Positions 19,001 to 29,108 of a stretch of DNA of 64,000 bases are shown in pieces. The DNA is from Deferribacteres bacterium (GTDB lineage Bacteria; Zhuqueibacterota; Zhuqueibacteria; Zhuqueibacterales; Geothermadaptataceae): contig JACKDF010000001.1 of NCBI GenBank assembly GCA_020633655.1, forward strand, positions 434,001 through 498,000, in the 5' to 3' direction. The notes under the pieces were generated by a model. That model was not told where the DNA came from. It did no database searches and saw only the letters and a list, made by a program, of their open reading frames with translations. Numbering within the stretch: the first letter of the stretch is position 1; each line of letters starts with the position of its first letter. The position numbers were made by a program, and so were the translations under genes.

Positions 19001-22000
19001 GTCATAAACCATAACAAATGTGCCACCAAAAGGCGCACCGGCCATGTGCTCCAGACCCGGATGCATTTCAAGATAATTGACAAACTGTTGCAACTCCTGC
19101 AATTTGGTGAAACGTTTCCCGTAGACATTGACCAAGGCATTAAATTTATCCAGGCTGCAGGATTTGTCCAAAAAGACGAGATGTTTTACGATTTCTTCTG
19201 CGGTTTCTTTGTAATCTTCATCTCCATTCTGCAAAGCCGCTGCTATTTTTTCTTCGAATTCCGTAACGGCTTTTCGCAACTGATCGTATTGGTTCATGAA
19301 CAACTGAAAGTCAAAGTTATCCAGGTCCTGGGTAAAAGTTTCAACAACCGATTCTATTTTTTCAACGATGCGCAATGGGTAATAGATTTTATCTTCGAAA
19401 ATCTTCGGTAATTCAAACGGCAAAATTTGACGATTCGCACCAAAATAGTCCCGGGCAAATCCGTAAATATCTTTTTGCCTGTTCGATTGTACGTACTGCT
19501 GATAAAAATTCCCCACGGTGTATTCACGCGTCTCACTCCCTCCAAGGCTGTATTCAAGAAATTTACCTGTGCCGAAAACATCCTGCTTGACACCTGCCTC
19601 AGCTTGTATAGCTGTTCCGGTAAGCACCTGTGACTGGCCTGCAAGTTGTGATGCACTAGCGGCTGCCGCGGCTGTGCCGGAGAGATACGTACTCGTTCCT
19701 GCAACCGCTGCCGTATACATCGAACTCCCAGCACGGCGTTCCGATCCCGCGACGCCACTGTACATTGGCAATCCACCAGAGACTTCACTACTGATGCCTC
19801 CGGTTGTACCGATACTTCCGGTTATGCCCGGCGTACCTGTACTGCCCGAGTAAATTGCCGTACCGGGAGTCGTGAGCACACCACTCCCCGGAACTGGATT
19901 TGTGGTGGTGGTTGCGGCAGTTCCCAATCCAGGGCTTTGGGTGCCGGGATAATATAATGATCCTGTGAGTTTATCCAATTTTGTGCCGGCATATTCAAAC
20001 TCAAAAGGATTGTAGTATCTCAAAGTTGAGAGCTGGATGTCCTGCTTGAGCACATGTCCTGTTTTTAATTCGATCGCTATTTTTTCAGTTTTAAAGCCGC
20101 CTTTGGAAATCGTAAGGGTATATTTTCCTGCTGTGATTGGTGTGGCTGGTTCCTCCCCCGGCTTGGGAATCGTAAACGCCCCTTTCTCATTCGTGACGAC
20201 CGTCAAACTTTTTTCCTGAAGGGTTACTTGTGCACCCTGCAATTTGTTATTCTTTTCATCACGCACCGTCCCGGTTATGCTGATTTCACCCGCTTCAAAT
20301 TCCGGTCGCGGCTCGGTGTATTTAAGATCAGAGAAGTACGTTATTTCTTTTTTCAGCAAACACGCCAGCTCACTGCACATCGTAACATAAAACAATTGCA
20401 AATCTTCCGATTCGCAACCAAAATGCACATTGATATCTTCATTTCCCGTACTCATTTTTACTTTCATCAAATCAACGGGAAGATTTTTTTGCTCGATAGT
20501 ATCAGAAATAACCGTAAAAGCTGCATCGATTTTCTGGCCGATGTGTCCTTCAATTCTTAAAAAATTATACCCGTCCAGATTAAAGTTAAGCGGATTAACG
20601 ACATGTTCAGGAGCCGGTTTATCCTCATATTTTGCTGCATTGTATCCGGGAACGAGATGACTCATACAGCGAAGTGCTAAATCGAAATTCCAGAACTGAT
20701 GCAAGGGCCTGTTCTTTCTGTAACCGTAATAATACGGAACTGCACGGTCACTCAATCGACCAGTTTTTTCTCTGCTCGGTGTCAGGCGAATGTCGGCGTC
20801 ACTGAACTCAGGTATGTCAAAATTCAGTACCATCCAAACCAGGCGCTGGAAAAGAAGCTGGGCCTTTTGCCGCTTGAGGATTTGACCGTCGTTTGTCGGT
20901 ACCGGGATGAATTGCTGACGAAATACAGAGGGTGGATAATTTTTTGATGGCGTTAATTCACCTAAAAATAAATGTTTGGCGAACAGGTTGGCGTCGGGAC
21001 AGCATAGCGTATTTACGGCACATGCCGCCTCAACAAACTCCTCGTATGCAAGAATCAAATCTTTGAGAAAATCATAAAAATACTGCAGGGCCGGACTGTC
21101 CTCTGCCCGTAGTTGCTGGTAGACTTGCACAATTCTTGGATTGTAAAAGGGATTATTCGAAAACAATGGATACACCAGTGGTCGAAAAACTGTATAGCTT
21201 TGCTGCAAAGCTGTGGCGATGTCATTGATAACCGGATCGATAAGTTTGAGGTAATAATTGCGCATTGCCCGGGTGGCAGTAATTCTGCGCAATAAAAAGC
21301 TCCACAATTGTGTGCGTGCAGTAAGATCATTTGCGAGCTCCGACAAGGTCGTCGTTTGTGAAATCTGTAGTGATGAACCTGCCTGTTGTGATGATAATTT
21401 TTGTAAGAGTCCAGCAACTGAAATCCCGGTTGAACTCGCAGTGGAGGTACCGGGTATATTAGATAACGTCTGCTCCAGTGTAGTGAAGTACTGTAACAGG
21501 CTTTCAGAAAATTTCACTCTGGGAACATTCACTGAGGGTAAATTGTATTTTGCGTTTATAAAATCCTGCAAATCGATGTTTTCTGCCAGCCCCCTGCTTT
21601 CCCGAAGAATCCTTTCTGCGTCGATCCTGTTCAAGAGTAAATTGCGTAAACAGTGCCGGACGCGTTTCCCTTTTTCATTGCAATCATCCCCGGTGCAGCT
21701 CTCCAAATCTTCTTCAACCACTTCCAGGTAGAGTAACAATACTTTATCGGAAAGGAAGGCATTACTCAAAGGCTCTATCGTTTCATCTTCATTCGCCACC
21801 GTGTCGGGTAAAGCTTCCCACAATGCGATGTGCTCTGGAACGCCATTGGCGGTACCCGGCCGAAGAAATGGGGAATATTCAGCGGGGTCGCGGTAAGGAC
21901 GGTACCGGGTGAGCCGGGAACTGTCGTTTTCCTGGCACATTAAATCACCCGAAGAAGACAGCCCGACACCTTTTTTCAGTCGAAAAGCCGGCAATAAGCT

Positions 22001-22171
22001 GCCATAGGACATGTCGCGATCGATTTCAAATCCGCATACAATGCCGATACCGACGAGGTTTTTATTCACGGCTTTTTGCTGCATTTTTATGTTTTGCGTG
22101 AGCTGATTGAGTTGCTCAGCAGTCAGAACCTGATTTGGTTCAAACAGGGGATAGGATTGGCAACTTGACAT
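16007..22171 (-). CDS. Giant 2054-aa eCIS-linked protein with CarboxypepD and PKD-like repeats
   Basis: A soluble protein without a signal peptide. It opens SCQSYPLFEPNQVLTAEQLN. Residues about 1-620 are mostly helical, with Cys-containing stretches. A carboxypeptidase-regulatory-like beta domain lies at about 624-704, a Gly/Ser/Thr/Ala-rich linker at about 730-880 and a helical part at 890-1060. At least four units follow with a C-x3-D/A...P-x-G-G...S-G-P-G signature (near 1112, 1371, 1535, 1704), interleaved with PKD domains (YEWDFGDG near 1199). The C terminus (about 1830-2054) is helical. PKD/Ig arrays usually serve adhesion. Encoded between a baseplate protein and the tape measure, it may be a fibre or host-recognition part, or an outer baseplate scaffold. 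Both are inference. Confidence 0.7.
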   Translation of the reverse strand: MSSCQSYPLFEPNQVLTAEQLNQLTQNIKMQQKAVNKNLVGIGIVCGFEIDRDMSYGSLLPAFRLKKGVGLSSSGDLMCQENDSSRLTRYRPYRDPAEYSPFLRPGTANGVPEHIALWEALPDTVANEDETIEPLSNAFLSDKVLLLYLEVVEEDLESCTGDDCNEKGKRVRHCLRNLLLNRIDAERILRESRGLAENIDLQDFINAKYNLPSVNVPRVKFSESLLQYFTTLEQTLSNIPGTSTASSTGISVAGLLQKLSSQQAGSSLQISQTTTLSELANDLTARTQLWSFLLRRITATRAMRNYYLKLIDPVINDIATALQQSYTVFRPLVYPLFSNNPFYNPRIVQVYQQLRAEDSPALQYFYDFLKDLILAYEEFVEAACAVNTLCCPDANLFAKHLFLGELTPSKNYPPSVFRQQFIPVPTNDGQILKRQKAQLLFQRLVWMVLNFDIPEFSDADIRLTPSREKTGRLSDRAVPYYYGYRKNRPLHQFWNFDLALRCMSHLVPGYNAAKYEDKPAPEHVVNPLNFNLDGYNFLRIEGHIGQKIDAAFTVISDTIEQKNLPVDLMKVKMSTGNEDINVHFGCESEDLQLFYVTMCSELACLLKKEITYFSDLKYTEPRPEFEAGEISITGTVRDEKNNKLQGAQVTLQEKSLTVVTNEKGAFTIPKPGEEPATPITAGKYTLTISKGGFKTEKIAIELKTGHVLKQDIQLSTLRYYNPFEFEYAGTKLDKLTGSLYYPGTQSPGLGTAATTTTNPVPGSGVLTTPGTAIYSGSTGTPGITGSIGTTGGISSEVSGGLPMYSGVAGSERRAGSSMYTAAVAGTSTYLSGTAAAAASASQLAGQSQVLTGTAIQAEAGVKQDVFGTGKFLEYSLGGSETREYTVGNFYQQYVQSNRQKDIYGFARDYFGANRQILPFELPKIFEDKIYYPLRIVEKIESVVETFTQDLDNFDFQLFMNQYDQLRKAVTEFEEKIAAALQNGDEDYKETAEEIVKHLVFLDKSCSLDKFNALVNVYGKRFTKLQELQQFVNYLEMHPGLEHMAGAPFGGTFVMVYDDEATVIADFALPYMCRSDCPPVTTCKSIAIVFKLPRQVFCRLEEANAQYKFILSPPGGTVSGPGVLFEESSGDYFFRPASADVDPGLITFEYGVNNTSYTLQVNVIAMITDFVYEVLEIDTAKNTVLVQFTAQYKTADFYEWDFGDGTAQIVTNAPVITHEYSDANNPIFHVVLHQKHLVCEKTAEKQVEIRACTAQFTQNRIDYARKVVVTFTAAQVINAPTEESYQWTIKTNRIEEITKGIQSVEKEFNLDIAVQTVEVTLKIVDGECSDTYSESFTLPPLGDIVFRFADNVTGPFCPDDATNYRFQLDPPGGNISGPGISSPEGEFVFTPNTVETPGKVTLQYSLGSLTPVPLEVNILPQVVAAFKISQPQETASTGTYAVQIYNQSQNANQFQWIVGNETLSGETNPNLILKDVTAGEKVAVTLKASFSGLCEKTLTRQIAIPVPPPMTLAFVDSTSDIFCRKDKTAYTFKATPAGGEVSGPGVQLTEDGTYVFIPNLVGAVGEINFKYTRGIQTPATLKVQIYDPVASFTASEPAKTEDFGVFQIILKNESLRANSYAWFLDGSKFSEQETPDLKIPATEPNKEYSIVLTASFDGNCPSQFLVKVKMPAAEEATLAFAEVAGNNFCKNDKTAYKLKVSPEGGKLSGPGTEAKKLTFTPNKSDTTGPVELRYEAWGNKVATLSVRILNPVAGIGKPQIVELNPVIDKSTVRIILPNFSTGADAFEWKLQDTLFSTASQSIVVLKNVNEGDSYTVDLKAVSEKICENSAAAQLKIPAALAETNDLVIPPGGGGLPVFNPTLRRVSRLILDSVSGGFNANLAVFESLPEHPTFKNALSQTDQVYSESLKYFETVSEELKDEAALKQYLGDGQNEKIAGTFAKLFEYAVGKISGSVVIPGTGVFPPRVARAAQQFVYNLMLLQISQLLNLMNLQKDDLAAGSPIISTFKDLQSSLQSISSKVDTNLENVLSDMLDQAEVNAAEKSLYIRRCLRLLR

Positions 22172-22212
22172 AGCAGACCTTTTTGTGTATAAATGTTTTT
22201 GTTCGCACTCTA

Positions 22213-25200
22213 TTATTCAGTGCCCAAAACCGAGTGATTCAATAGCAGGGCATCTTCATCACTGTTTTCTTCGCAATAAAAAAGACGTGTTTCTTCATAA
22301 ATACTGCGTAAGGAGCCAAGGGAGGAGAGCAAGGCATCCCGCAACGGAGCGAGCTGGTCTTCTGTTGTGTGAAATGAACTCGAGGCCTCCAGCCATGGCC
22401 AGTATTTGTCCTCAAAATCAGCCATATGCTCACGGGAAACCCAGCATATTTTAACATGCGTATGCGCCGGTGCTTCCAAACGAAGGGTTTTCTCAAAAAA
22501 ATGTCGGAAATCCCGGTCACGAAATCGTTTCGGCCATGCAGGGACGACAGCTGTCAGACGAAACGAATAGGGATCCATAAAACCGGAGCAGGTTTTGCAA
22601 TCGGGGGGCACGTATACCGCAAAGAGCTCATTATCCTGTCCATGCGGTCGCAGGAGCACATGTTCCACAAGATGGAAGCCCTCGGCAGGCTCCGCCCCGG
22701 AGATGAAAGTGATCACTTCGTCCCGGGCGGCATCGCGTTCTGCGGCAGTTGGGAAATACGCAATTCGACGGGCAATAATTTCTGCGTCCTCATCGACGAG
22801 GTTAAAATAAAACGTGCCATCCTCGGCGGTGCGGTTTGCGTAATTGCCGGGTTTTGTTCCACAATAAAGAATTGTTTGCATGACACGATCCGCTTCCTGG
22901 CGGTTGCTGTAACTACGGGCGGCACTGAGTAAAATTTTGCCATCGTCGTTTTTCAGCCGAAAACGCCATTCATCACCCTCCGAATACAATTCAAATCCTT
23001 TGTCAATCGCATGGGCCAGATAGCGACGTTCCCATGAACGCATGCCCAGAAGCCGGCACACTCTTTTTTGCAATCCGCTGACATTTTCCCCGAGCCAAAG
23101 CTCATTCTTGTTTTTCAGGTCAAAAGCCTTTCCACGATCGTGACTTATCTGTGGGTATTCACGTAAAAAAACCAACTTGTCAGCAAGCAATTCCTGTGGG
23201 GCTTTTTTCTGCTCCAGCCTGTGCATCAAATAAACATAATCGCTGAACTGTTCATTGAATCGCGACATTAAATGATCGAAAAACCGGTTTTTACGATCTT
23301 CAAAGTCTGCCTGATTCTCAAGAATTGGGTCGATGTTTTTTTGCAGGTTTTTATAAAGCGTTTTTTTATCATCGATGAAATGCGCCCACTCCTCAGTTCC
23401 AGCCACAAATTCTTTGATTAAATTCTGCACACCTGGTACTTCCATAGTGGTGAGGCCGGGGATTTTGAAAAGTGGTTGGGAGAAATAGGTTTTTTTCATT
23501 TCCGGATCCAGGGAGAACAAATCGCGTGCATGAGCGAGTTGCGACAGAAAATTGGCGAGGATCTGATCGTAAAAAAGTAAGTATGCTTTCAACTGCCGCG
23601 CCTTTGCTATGCGTTCCGGCGTTGGTGACCCCGGGAGTCCTTCCGCACCAACACCATACACCAGCGGGAAGTCGTTTTGCATGGAATACCATGATTCAAT
23701 ATCTCGGTGTGTGCTTTCCGGCAGGGAAAAATCATACGCATCAGGTGCGAGACGCTGAGTGCGATCGAGGGCGTGCAACTCACTTAATCTGGCAAGAACC
23801 TCGTCTTTTTTCGCAGCATGAGGATAGAGCCCCCGATAAAAAACAACCTTCGATTTATCAATTGCAAGACGCATAGCCCGGCCCTCACCGATGTGCAGGC
23901 GCCATGGCTCACCTTTGGTTTGTTCTTTACCCTGATAATAATTCGTTACCAGTATTTTTTTTACCGCCACCACACCATCGATTGCCATGATAAGCTGAAT
24001 AATGTCTGAAACGTGTATCTCCTCTTTGAGATTTGAAGCCAATAATTCCTCATCATCAATAAATCCATGCCGGAGTTTTGGTCCGGAAAAAATATCTTCA
24101 CTGCGCTTGCCATGTTCCAACATTTCCTGCAAAGTGTAGAAATTCACCGGTGGCGCGAGCAGTTTTTGCAGGTGATAATAAATTTCAGCCAGAATTTGTG
24201 GATAGTCCGCTTCAGCAGTGACCTCCACCTCTGCACACAAACCAATCTCTTCCATATCCACAGCTTTTAAACAGAAAAAATCCTCACACAAATTTCGATG
24301 AGCATGCAAAAACCGCCATGCTTCTTCAGCACTGCTCAAAGCGCAAATTATTTTATCCTGATAAAATTTAAATAGGCTTCCTTCACCAGTACGCTGCAGT
24401 TCGGAAGCAATAGCCTGCTGTCCCACCTCATCCATCAGCCCTTGTGACAGGATTTCGAATTCGAATAATTTTACGCCATTTTGCACATCAACCGAAAAAG
24501 TGCCGTGGTATTTTTGTGATTGAGGAATTTCCTGCAATTCATTTGGGCTCTCCCCATCCAGATCGAATTTGATGGTTTGCACACCGTTGCCATTTTGCAA
24601 AGCGTCTGCAGCGATGCCGCAAGCGAAAAAGGCATCCCACGAAGGCAAAGTCAAGTGAATTTCAAAAGAAGACTCGCCACGTGGAACAGTCCAGGCATAG
24701 GTAAATGAGTTCAAATCACCATATTTTGTATCGTGCTGCAATTGCAAAATAACCTCGTACAATCCACTAACAGACACTGGTTTATGCAACTGCGCCTGCT
24801 GGATGAAGGCGTTATGATACAAGTCCAATATTTCCTTCGACACGGCTTGCTCCGCAGCTTGCAAAAATTCTTCTTTTGTGTCGTATTTTATTTTAAAAAG
24901 GGCTTGTAGATCGTTGCGTACGCTCTCCGGAACATTATACTGAGCCAAAGCATCTATGCGATCAGTGGTGAACATATAAGGTGTGCTCGTACGCAATGTG
25001 CTCCGCTTGCAATCGAGGAAAAGCGGGTGTTCTGTCTCAGTCGCAGTACGCAACCAGGCATTTTTAATACCGGGTAAATCGATCAGTAATTTTCTAAAAT
25101 CTGCAATCGTGACGGGATTGCAGGTGAGTATTTCCCGTGCCGGGAAAAAATGTTTCTCCAAGGTGCCGTACTTCTCCTGCTCCGCAAGAATATCCTGCAC

Positions 25201-25407
25201 TGGATAGGTGCAGCGATGATTCAAATCAGTGATCGCGTAACACAACATTTCCAAAATGGTTATACCGGGATCGTGCACGTTGTAGTCGGTCCACAACGCG
25301 CCGGAAAGTTTCTCGATATATTCTATCCCTTTCTGACGCAGAAAATGGTAGTCTTCCGCAGGTTCCATGGTACGTGATTTTTCAATAAATGCCGCTTGCG
25401 TGATCAT
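22213..25407 (-). CDS. eCIS baseplate protein, large (Afp12-like)
   Basis: A 1064-aa protein opening with WTDYNVHDPGITILEMLCYA (about residues 39-58), a motif shared by large baseplate wedge proteins of contractile systems and by baseplate J relatives. The rest is mixed alpha/beta with no membrane segment. Its ATG overlaps the upstream gene stop by four bases (25404-25407), so the two large baseplate proteins are made together. By order and size it corresponds to the Afp12-type wedge component. Assignment to a specific wedge position is less certain than the family. Confidence 0.78.
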   Translation of the reverse strand: MITQAAFIEKSRTMEPAEDYHFLRQKGIEYIEKLSGALWTDYNVHDPGITILEMLCYAITDLNHRCTYPVQDILAEQEKYGTLEKHFFPAREILTCNPVTIADFRKLLIDLPGIKNAWLRTATETEHPLFLDCKRSTLRTSTPYMFTTDRIDALAQYNVPESVRNDLQALFKIKYDTKEEFLQAAEQAVSKEILDLYHNAFIQQAQLHKPVSVSGLYEVILQLQHDTKYGDLNSFTYAWTVPRGESSFEIHLTLPSWDAFFACGIAADALQNGNGVQTIKFDLDGESPNELQEIPQSQKYHGTFSVDVQNGVKLFEFEILSQGLMDEVGQQAIASELQRTGEGSLFKFYQDKIICALSSAEEAWRFLHAHRNLCEDFFCLKAVDMEEIGLCAEVEVTAEADYPQILAEIYYHLQKLLAPPVNFYTLQEMLEHGKRSEDIFSGPKLRHGFIDDEELLASNLKEEIHVSDIIQLIMAIDGVVAVKKILVTNYYQGKEQTKGEPWRLHIGEGRAMRLAIDKSKVVFYRGLYPHAAKKDEVLARLSELHALDRTQRLAPDAYDFSLPESTHRDIESWYSMQNDFPLVYGVGAEGLPGSPTPERIAKARQLKAYLLFYDQILANFLSQLAHARDLFSLDPEMKKTYFSQPLFKIPGLTTMEVPGVQNLIKEFVAGTEEWAHFIDDKKTLYKNLQKNIDPILENQADFEDRKNRFFDHLMSRFNEQFSDYVYLMHRLEQKKAPQELLADKLVFLREYPQISHDRGKAFDLKNKNELWLGENVSGLQKRVCRLLGMRSWERRYLAHAIDKGFELYSEGDEWRFRLKNDDGKILLSAARSYSNRQEADRVMQTILYCGTKPGNYANRTAEDGTFYFNLVDEDAEIIARRIAYFPTAAERDAARDEVITFISGAEPAEGFHLVEHVLLRPHGQDNELFAVYVPPDCKTCSGFMDPYSFRLTAVVPAWPKRFRDRDFRHFFEKTLRLEAPAHTHVKICWVSREHMADFEDKYWPWLEASSSFHTTEDQLAPLRDALLSSLGSLRSIYEETRLFYCEENSDEDALLLNHSVLGTE

Positions 25408-28400
25408 TCATTCTCTCCCATCTGATTGATCAGATGATTTTGGTGCGATACCAGAATAGAGCACTCAGTGGTTGGTGTCGCTTCATTGGTGTTGTAAAAG
25501 TTTTGTCTTCCGCCGGTATGGTGCATTTTGAAATCGGTGACGTAATCCACATAGTCGAGCTTTTCGACAAAGTTGAGAATACTTGACTTATGAATTCTTC
25601 CGCGGAATACAATATCCGCAGCTTCGCTGGTTGCCCACGGTGAAAGAAAATTCTGAATATCGGTATTCAGCTGTTTCTGATAAAATCCCCAATCGCTGGT
25701 TGTGAAGGAAACACGGAATTCGACCTGAATTTCTTCGTAATAGGGATTCATGACGTGCATATTCGCCGCTGCAAAGGGACTTATCTGGTTGCACAGCCAG
25801 GAACGTATTTGTTCTGATTGCACCAGGCTGACTTTAGGCTGCAAGCGGTTTACAGCATTATTTTGCTTAAGATGAGGAATAACGATCAGCGCGATATGAC
25901 CCGGTGCAAATTCTGAATAAAAGGAATTGGTATCAGAGGAACTTAAACTATACTTGCTGTGGCTGATGCATTTAGCCCGATAAATGGCAGGAAACTGTTG
26001 CAGGACAAGTTTTTCATAATCACTGATTGAAACACCGCGCTGTTTGTGACGGAGACGTTCACTGGATCGAATATAAAAATCGCCGGATTCTTCGGCCGAC
26101 TCGCCACCGAAAGTGGAAAATGGCTGACTGACCGATTTCACAGCAGCGCTTTTTGTGAGCATTTTCTTAATCCGGCCCGCTGGTAAACTCTGCATTTGAA
26201 TATTTTTATTCGTGCTCGCAATCAGGCGGGATGCCTGGACGGCTTGAGCCTGGATTGAAATTAAATCACAAAGTGCTGCGGGTTTCCCAACGACACTGGC
26301 ACGTAGCCAATGGAGACCAGCAGGTAAAAGAGTATTCTCTTTTGACGCTGTATCCGGGACCGCCAGAGCGACTATTCCGGAATTTAAAAGGCCGTTTGTT
26401 GTATCTTTTAACACCTCCGCCGGATCGAAGGGGTGCCAGTTATTGTTCGCCAGGTAAGACCAGTATACAGGTTCTACCCTCAGGTCCGGCCGGGCACTGC
26501 CCTCAGCAAGCTGAAAAAGCAGGGAAATACTTTGTGCTGGCTTTAGTCCGTGCAAACCTATGTAAAGTTCACCTTCGCTGTTTTTTTGTCGGGTAACGAA
26601 TTGTGGCATTAACTTCAGGGATTGCTCTGTTCCGCTGTTTTGTGCTTTAGAACCGAATGGATAAAGATGATAGTACGTGCTACCTGCGATATCCAGGGCC
26701 TGTTGGTCTGCTGGATCCACTGTTTCCCTGGCAGTGTAACTGGCACTGATTTCATTTATCAAAGGTGTGTAAGGTGCATTTGGAATTAAATCCTTGTAAG
26801 CCGTACCATTTGAATCTTTGCCGGTTGGACTATCAGCAAATAAAATCAGGCTTTTTGTATATAAATCGCGGTAAACGCCATGGCCAAAGGCATTGTTTTT
26901 TGGCGACGTTAATGTTAACCGGAGAAAACCACGTTTGCTTTCCACCGACCACGGAAGAACCGTGTCTTCCATCCCACCGGCCTGGATGGTGCCGAGTTCA
27001 TCATTGGAAAATTGTATTGTATTTTCTTCCTGCGCATCGTTCGAATTGAACAAGTTTATCTCATTCCCATTCCCCTTTAAAGACAGCCATTTTGAATCCT
27101 GCAGGATGTCTACTGTCGCTTTAAAATCGCTGTTTGCAGGGGCAGTGCCACCATAATTCCCATAGTGCGTTGCAAGGTTGGCAGGTACATCTCCCCAAAT
27201 CAAAGAAAGCTTGAGATCGGTGAGCCTTTTTTGGAATATTTCTCGACTTCCCAGATAAAATTTCGAGCCAATTTTTGGTACCGTGGTGAAGGGGTAGAAT
27301 GGCTTGCCCGTTTTTAGCACCCCCGCATCATTTTGAATAATTAAATTTTTTGCATCGACAACTGTGACGGATAAATCAATTTTTGTTAATCTGAAATCAC
27401 GCAGACTTTGGTAAACATACCCGCTCCCAATGCCATTCGTCAGTGCGATTTTCATCATCGGGACGGATGTTTCAAATGAGCCGCCATGTACAGCCGGATC
27501 ATACGCACATATTGAAGGATCTGCCTGTTCAAGGCCAAGTGTAAACTGAATCGGTTCTTGTGTGTCACTGTCCACCGTCGGTGAAGATACAATTGTTTCA
27601 CTATCACCACCATTCGTCTGCAAAGGGGAGGGTGCAACAGTTACCCTTGCTTTTGGTACCGTAAACCAGCCTTGTTCTGTGGTAAGGGAAAGGACGAAAT
27701 CATTCTGGGTTAATGTGAGATCAGAGATTTGCAGTGGATTGCTGATATGAAAAGTTACGGTTATCGTGCGTACACCCTCTTCGAGAAACAAAAGAGGGGA
27801 TGCAATGGCACAACCTATTTCTCCCGGCTGGATTGAACTGATTGCAGCAGCGCCATTTCCGGTTTTTTGTGGTTCGCCAAAAGGCTTCCATCTCTTGTCT
27901 TCGCAGGTAAATTCACCTCCAATGCCATCGGCGGAATTCGCTACCGAGGCAGCATAAATGCGATCTTTATCATTTACATCAATGAATACTTTCTTTAATT
28001 CAGCGACTTGCGCTTTATTTATCACGATGTCATCGTTTACAGTATAGACAATATCATTTCCGGTACTATCTTTTCCCGCATTCAGCTTCGTTCCTTTTTC
28101 AACAAGCGTCCGATCCACATGTTTTGCCAGTTCGAAAATAATATGAACCTTATCGGCCAGAGCTGGCTTTTTGAGTAAATGCAGCACGTCTTCCAGATAA
28201 TAATCGAGATGCCGTTGTGTAAACTTGTTAAGACTATTCTGGGCGTATTGAAACAATTGCAGAAACGCAAGGAACAATCCCATATGCGGTTCATGATTCG
28301 GCCAGGATTCGAGCGTCTCTGCGATAAACGCCGTGCCTTTGTCGCACAATTGTATTTGTACATCATGGAAAGCTGAAAAAAAAGCAAACAGTTGGGATTC

Positions 28401-29108
28401 CGCTTCCGCTATGGAGGTAAACACGCTGTCCTCATGCGGCAAGGTTTCAAAATAGGCACGCCAGGATAAATCCGTCATTCCACTCGATTTTGGAATCCAA
28501 ACAGGATGAAAATTGTGGCTGCCAAGTTGGGAAAGGTTAACCAGTTTATCTTCAGCTTCTTCAAATGGCAAGGCTTCAACCCCCTCAAAATAGCCGCCAT
28601 TCCTCATTCCTGCTTTAAACCAGCAAATTCCCTTGCGCAACATCTCTGCGGCCGAGGACGAAATGAGCCGCTCTAATTCGGTATGCAACCGCAATCCCTC
28701 CATCGATCGCCGAAACCAGTAGTCCAATTGTATTGCCATTGTTGCGACAATTTGAAATAGCAGCTTAAATGCGCTTTTCATTTCCGGCGTATTGATCTCT
28801 GTTGCGTTCGTGGTGACGGCTTTTATTTGTTCGATGGCGCGTCGTTCAATTTGATCATTTTTCGATAGTATGTCTGCTAAAACGGTCGTTACATCTTTTT
28901 CAAGGAACGATTGCCAATCCCCGGCAGCTTTATTTTTACCATCATAATATTGCAGTTGTTGTGCGTAGCGTTTTGCAAACGCCAATAACTGCGGCAATTT
29001 CCGCTCATCAATGCGAACATAATCGGGTTTGAGTGCACGCAAAAGACGTTGTTTTTGACTCAGCCCGTCCCTTTGCAAGGGATGTTTTTTATCACAATCG
29101 CTTATCAT
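25404..29108 (-). CDS. eCIS baseplate J-like wedge protein (Afp11-like)
   Basis: A 1234-aa protein. The N-terminal 300 residues are helical. The middle is beta-rich. Near the C terminus the segment RLRHKQRGVSISDYEKLVLQ, followed by FPAIYRAKC, is the conserved baseplate-J/gp6-like region, and a domain like those that contact neighbouring wedges follows it (about 1080-1200). It overlaps the gp25 gene upstream and the Afp12-like gene downstream by four bases each. It should form the baseplate ring around the hub. Confidence 0.82.
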   Translation of the reverse strand: MISDCDKKHPLQRDGLSQKQRLLRALKPDYVRIDERKLPQLLAFAKRYAQQLQYYDGKNKAAGDWQSFLEKDVTTVLADILSKNDQIERRAIEQIKAVTTNATEINTPEMKSAFKLLFQIVATMAIQLDYWFRRSMEGLRLHTELERLISSSAAEMLRKGICWFKAGMRNGGYFEGVEALPFEEAEDKLVNLSQLGSHNFHPVWIPKSSGMTDLSWRAYFETLPHEDSVFTSIAEAESQLFAFFSAFHDVQIQLCDKGTAFIAETLESWPNHEPHMGLFLAFLQLFQYAQNSLNKFTQRHLDYYLEDVLHLLKKPALADKVHIIFELAKHVDRTLVEKGTKLNAGKDSTGNDIVYTVNDDIVINKAQVAELKKVFIDVNDKDRIYAASVANSADGIGGEFTCEDKRWKPFGEPQKTGNGAAAISSIQPGEIGCAIASPLLFLEEGVRTITVTFHISNPLQISDLTLTQNDFVLSLTTEQGWFTVPKARVTVAPSPLQTNGGDSETIVSSPTVDSDTQEPIQFTLGLEQADPSICAYDPAVHGGSFETSVPMMKIALTNGIGSGYVYQSLRDFRLTKIDLSVTVVDAKNLIIQNDAGVLKTGKPFYPFTTVPKIGSKFYLGSREIFQKRLTDLKLSLIWGDVPANLATHYGNYGGTAPANSDFKATVDILQDSKWLSLKGNGNEINLFNSNDAQEENTIQFSNDELGTIQAGGMEDTVLPWSVESKRGFLRLTLTSPKNNAFGHGVYRDLYTKSLILFADSPTGKDSNGTAYKDLIPNAPYTPLINEISASYTARETVDPADQQALDIAGSTYYHLYPFGSKAQNSGTEQSLKLMPQFVTRQKNSEGELYIGLHGLKPAQSISLLFQLAEGSARPDLRVEPVYWSYLANNNWHPFDPAEVLKDTTNGLLNSGIVALAVPDTASKENTLLPAGLHWLRASVVGKPAALCDLISIQAQAVQASRLIASTNKNIQMQSLPAGRIKKMLTKSAAVKSVSQPFSTFGGESAEESGDFYIRSSERLRHKQRGVSISDYEKLVLQQFPAIYRAKCISHSKYSLSSSDTNSFYSEFAPGHIALIVIPHLKQNNAVNRLQPKVSLVQSEQIRSWLCNQISPFAAANMHVMNPYYEEIQVEFRVSFTTSDWGFYQKQLNTDIQNFLSPWATSEAADIVFRGRIHKSSILNFVEKLDYVDYVTDFKMHHTGGRQNFYNTNEATPTTECSILVSHQNHLINQMGENE

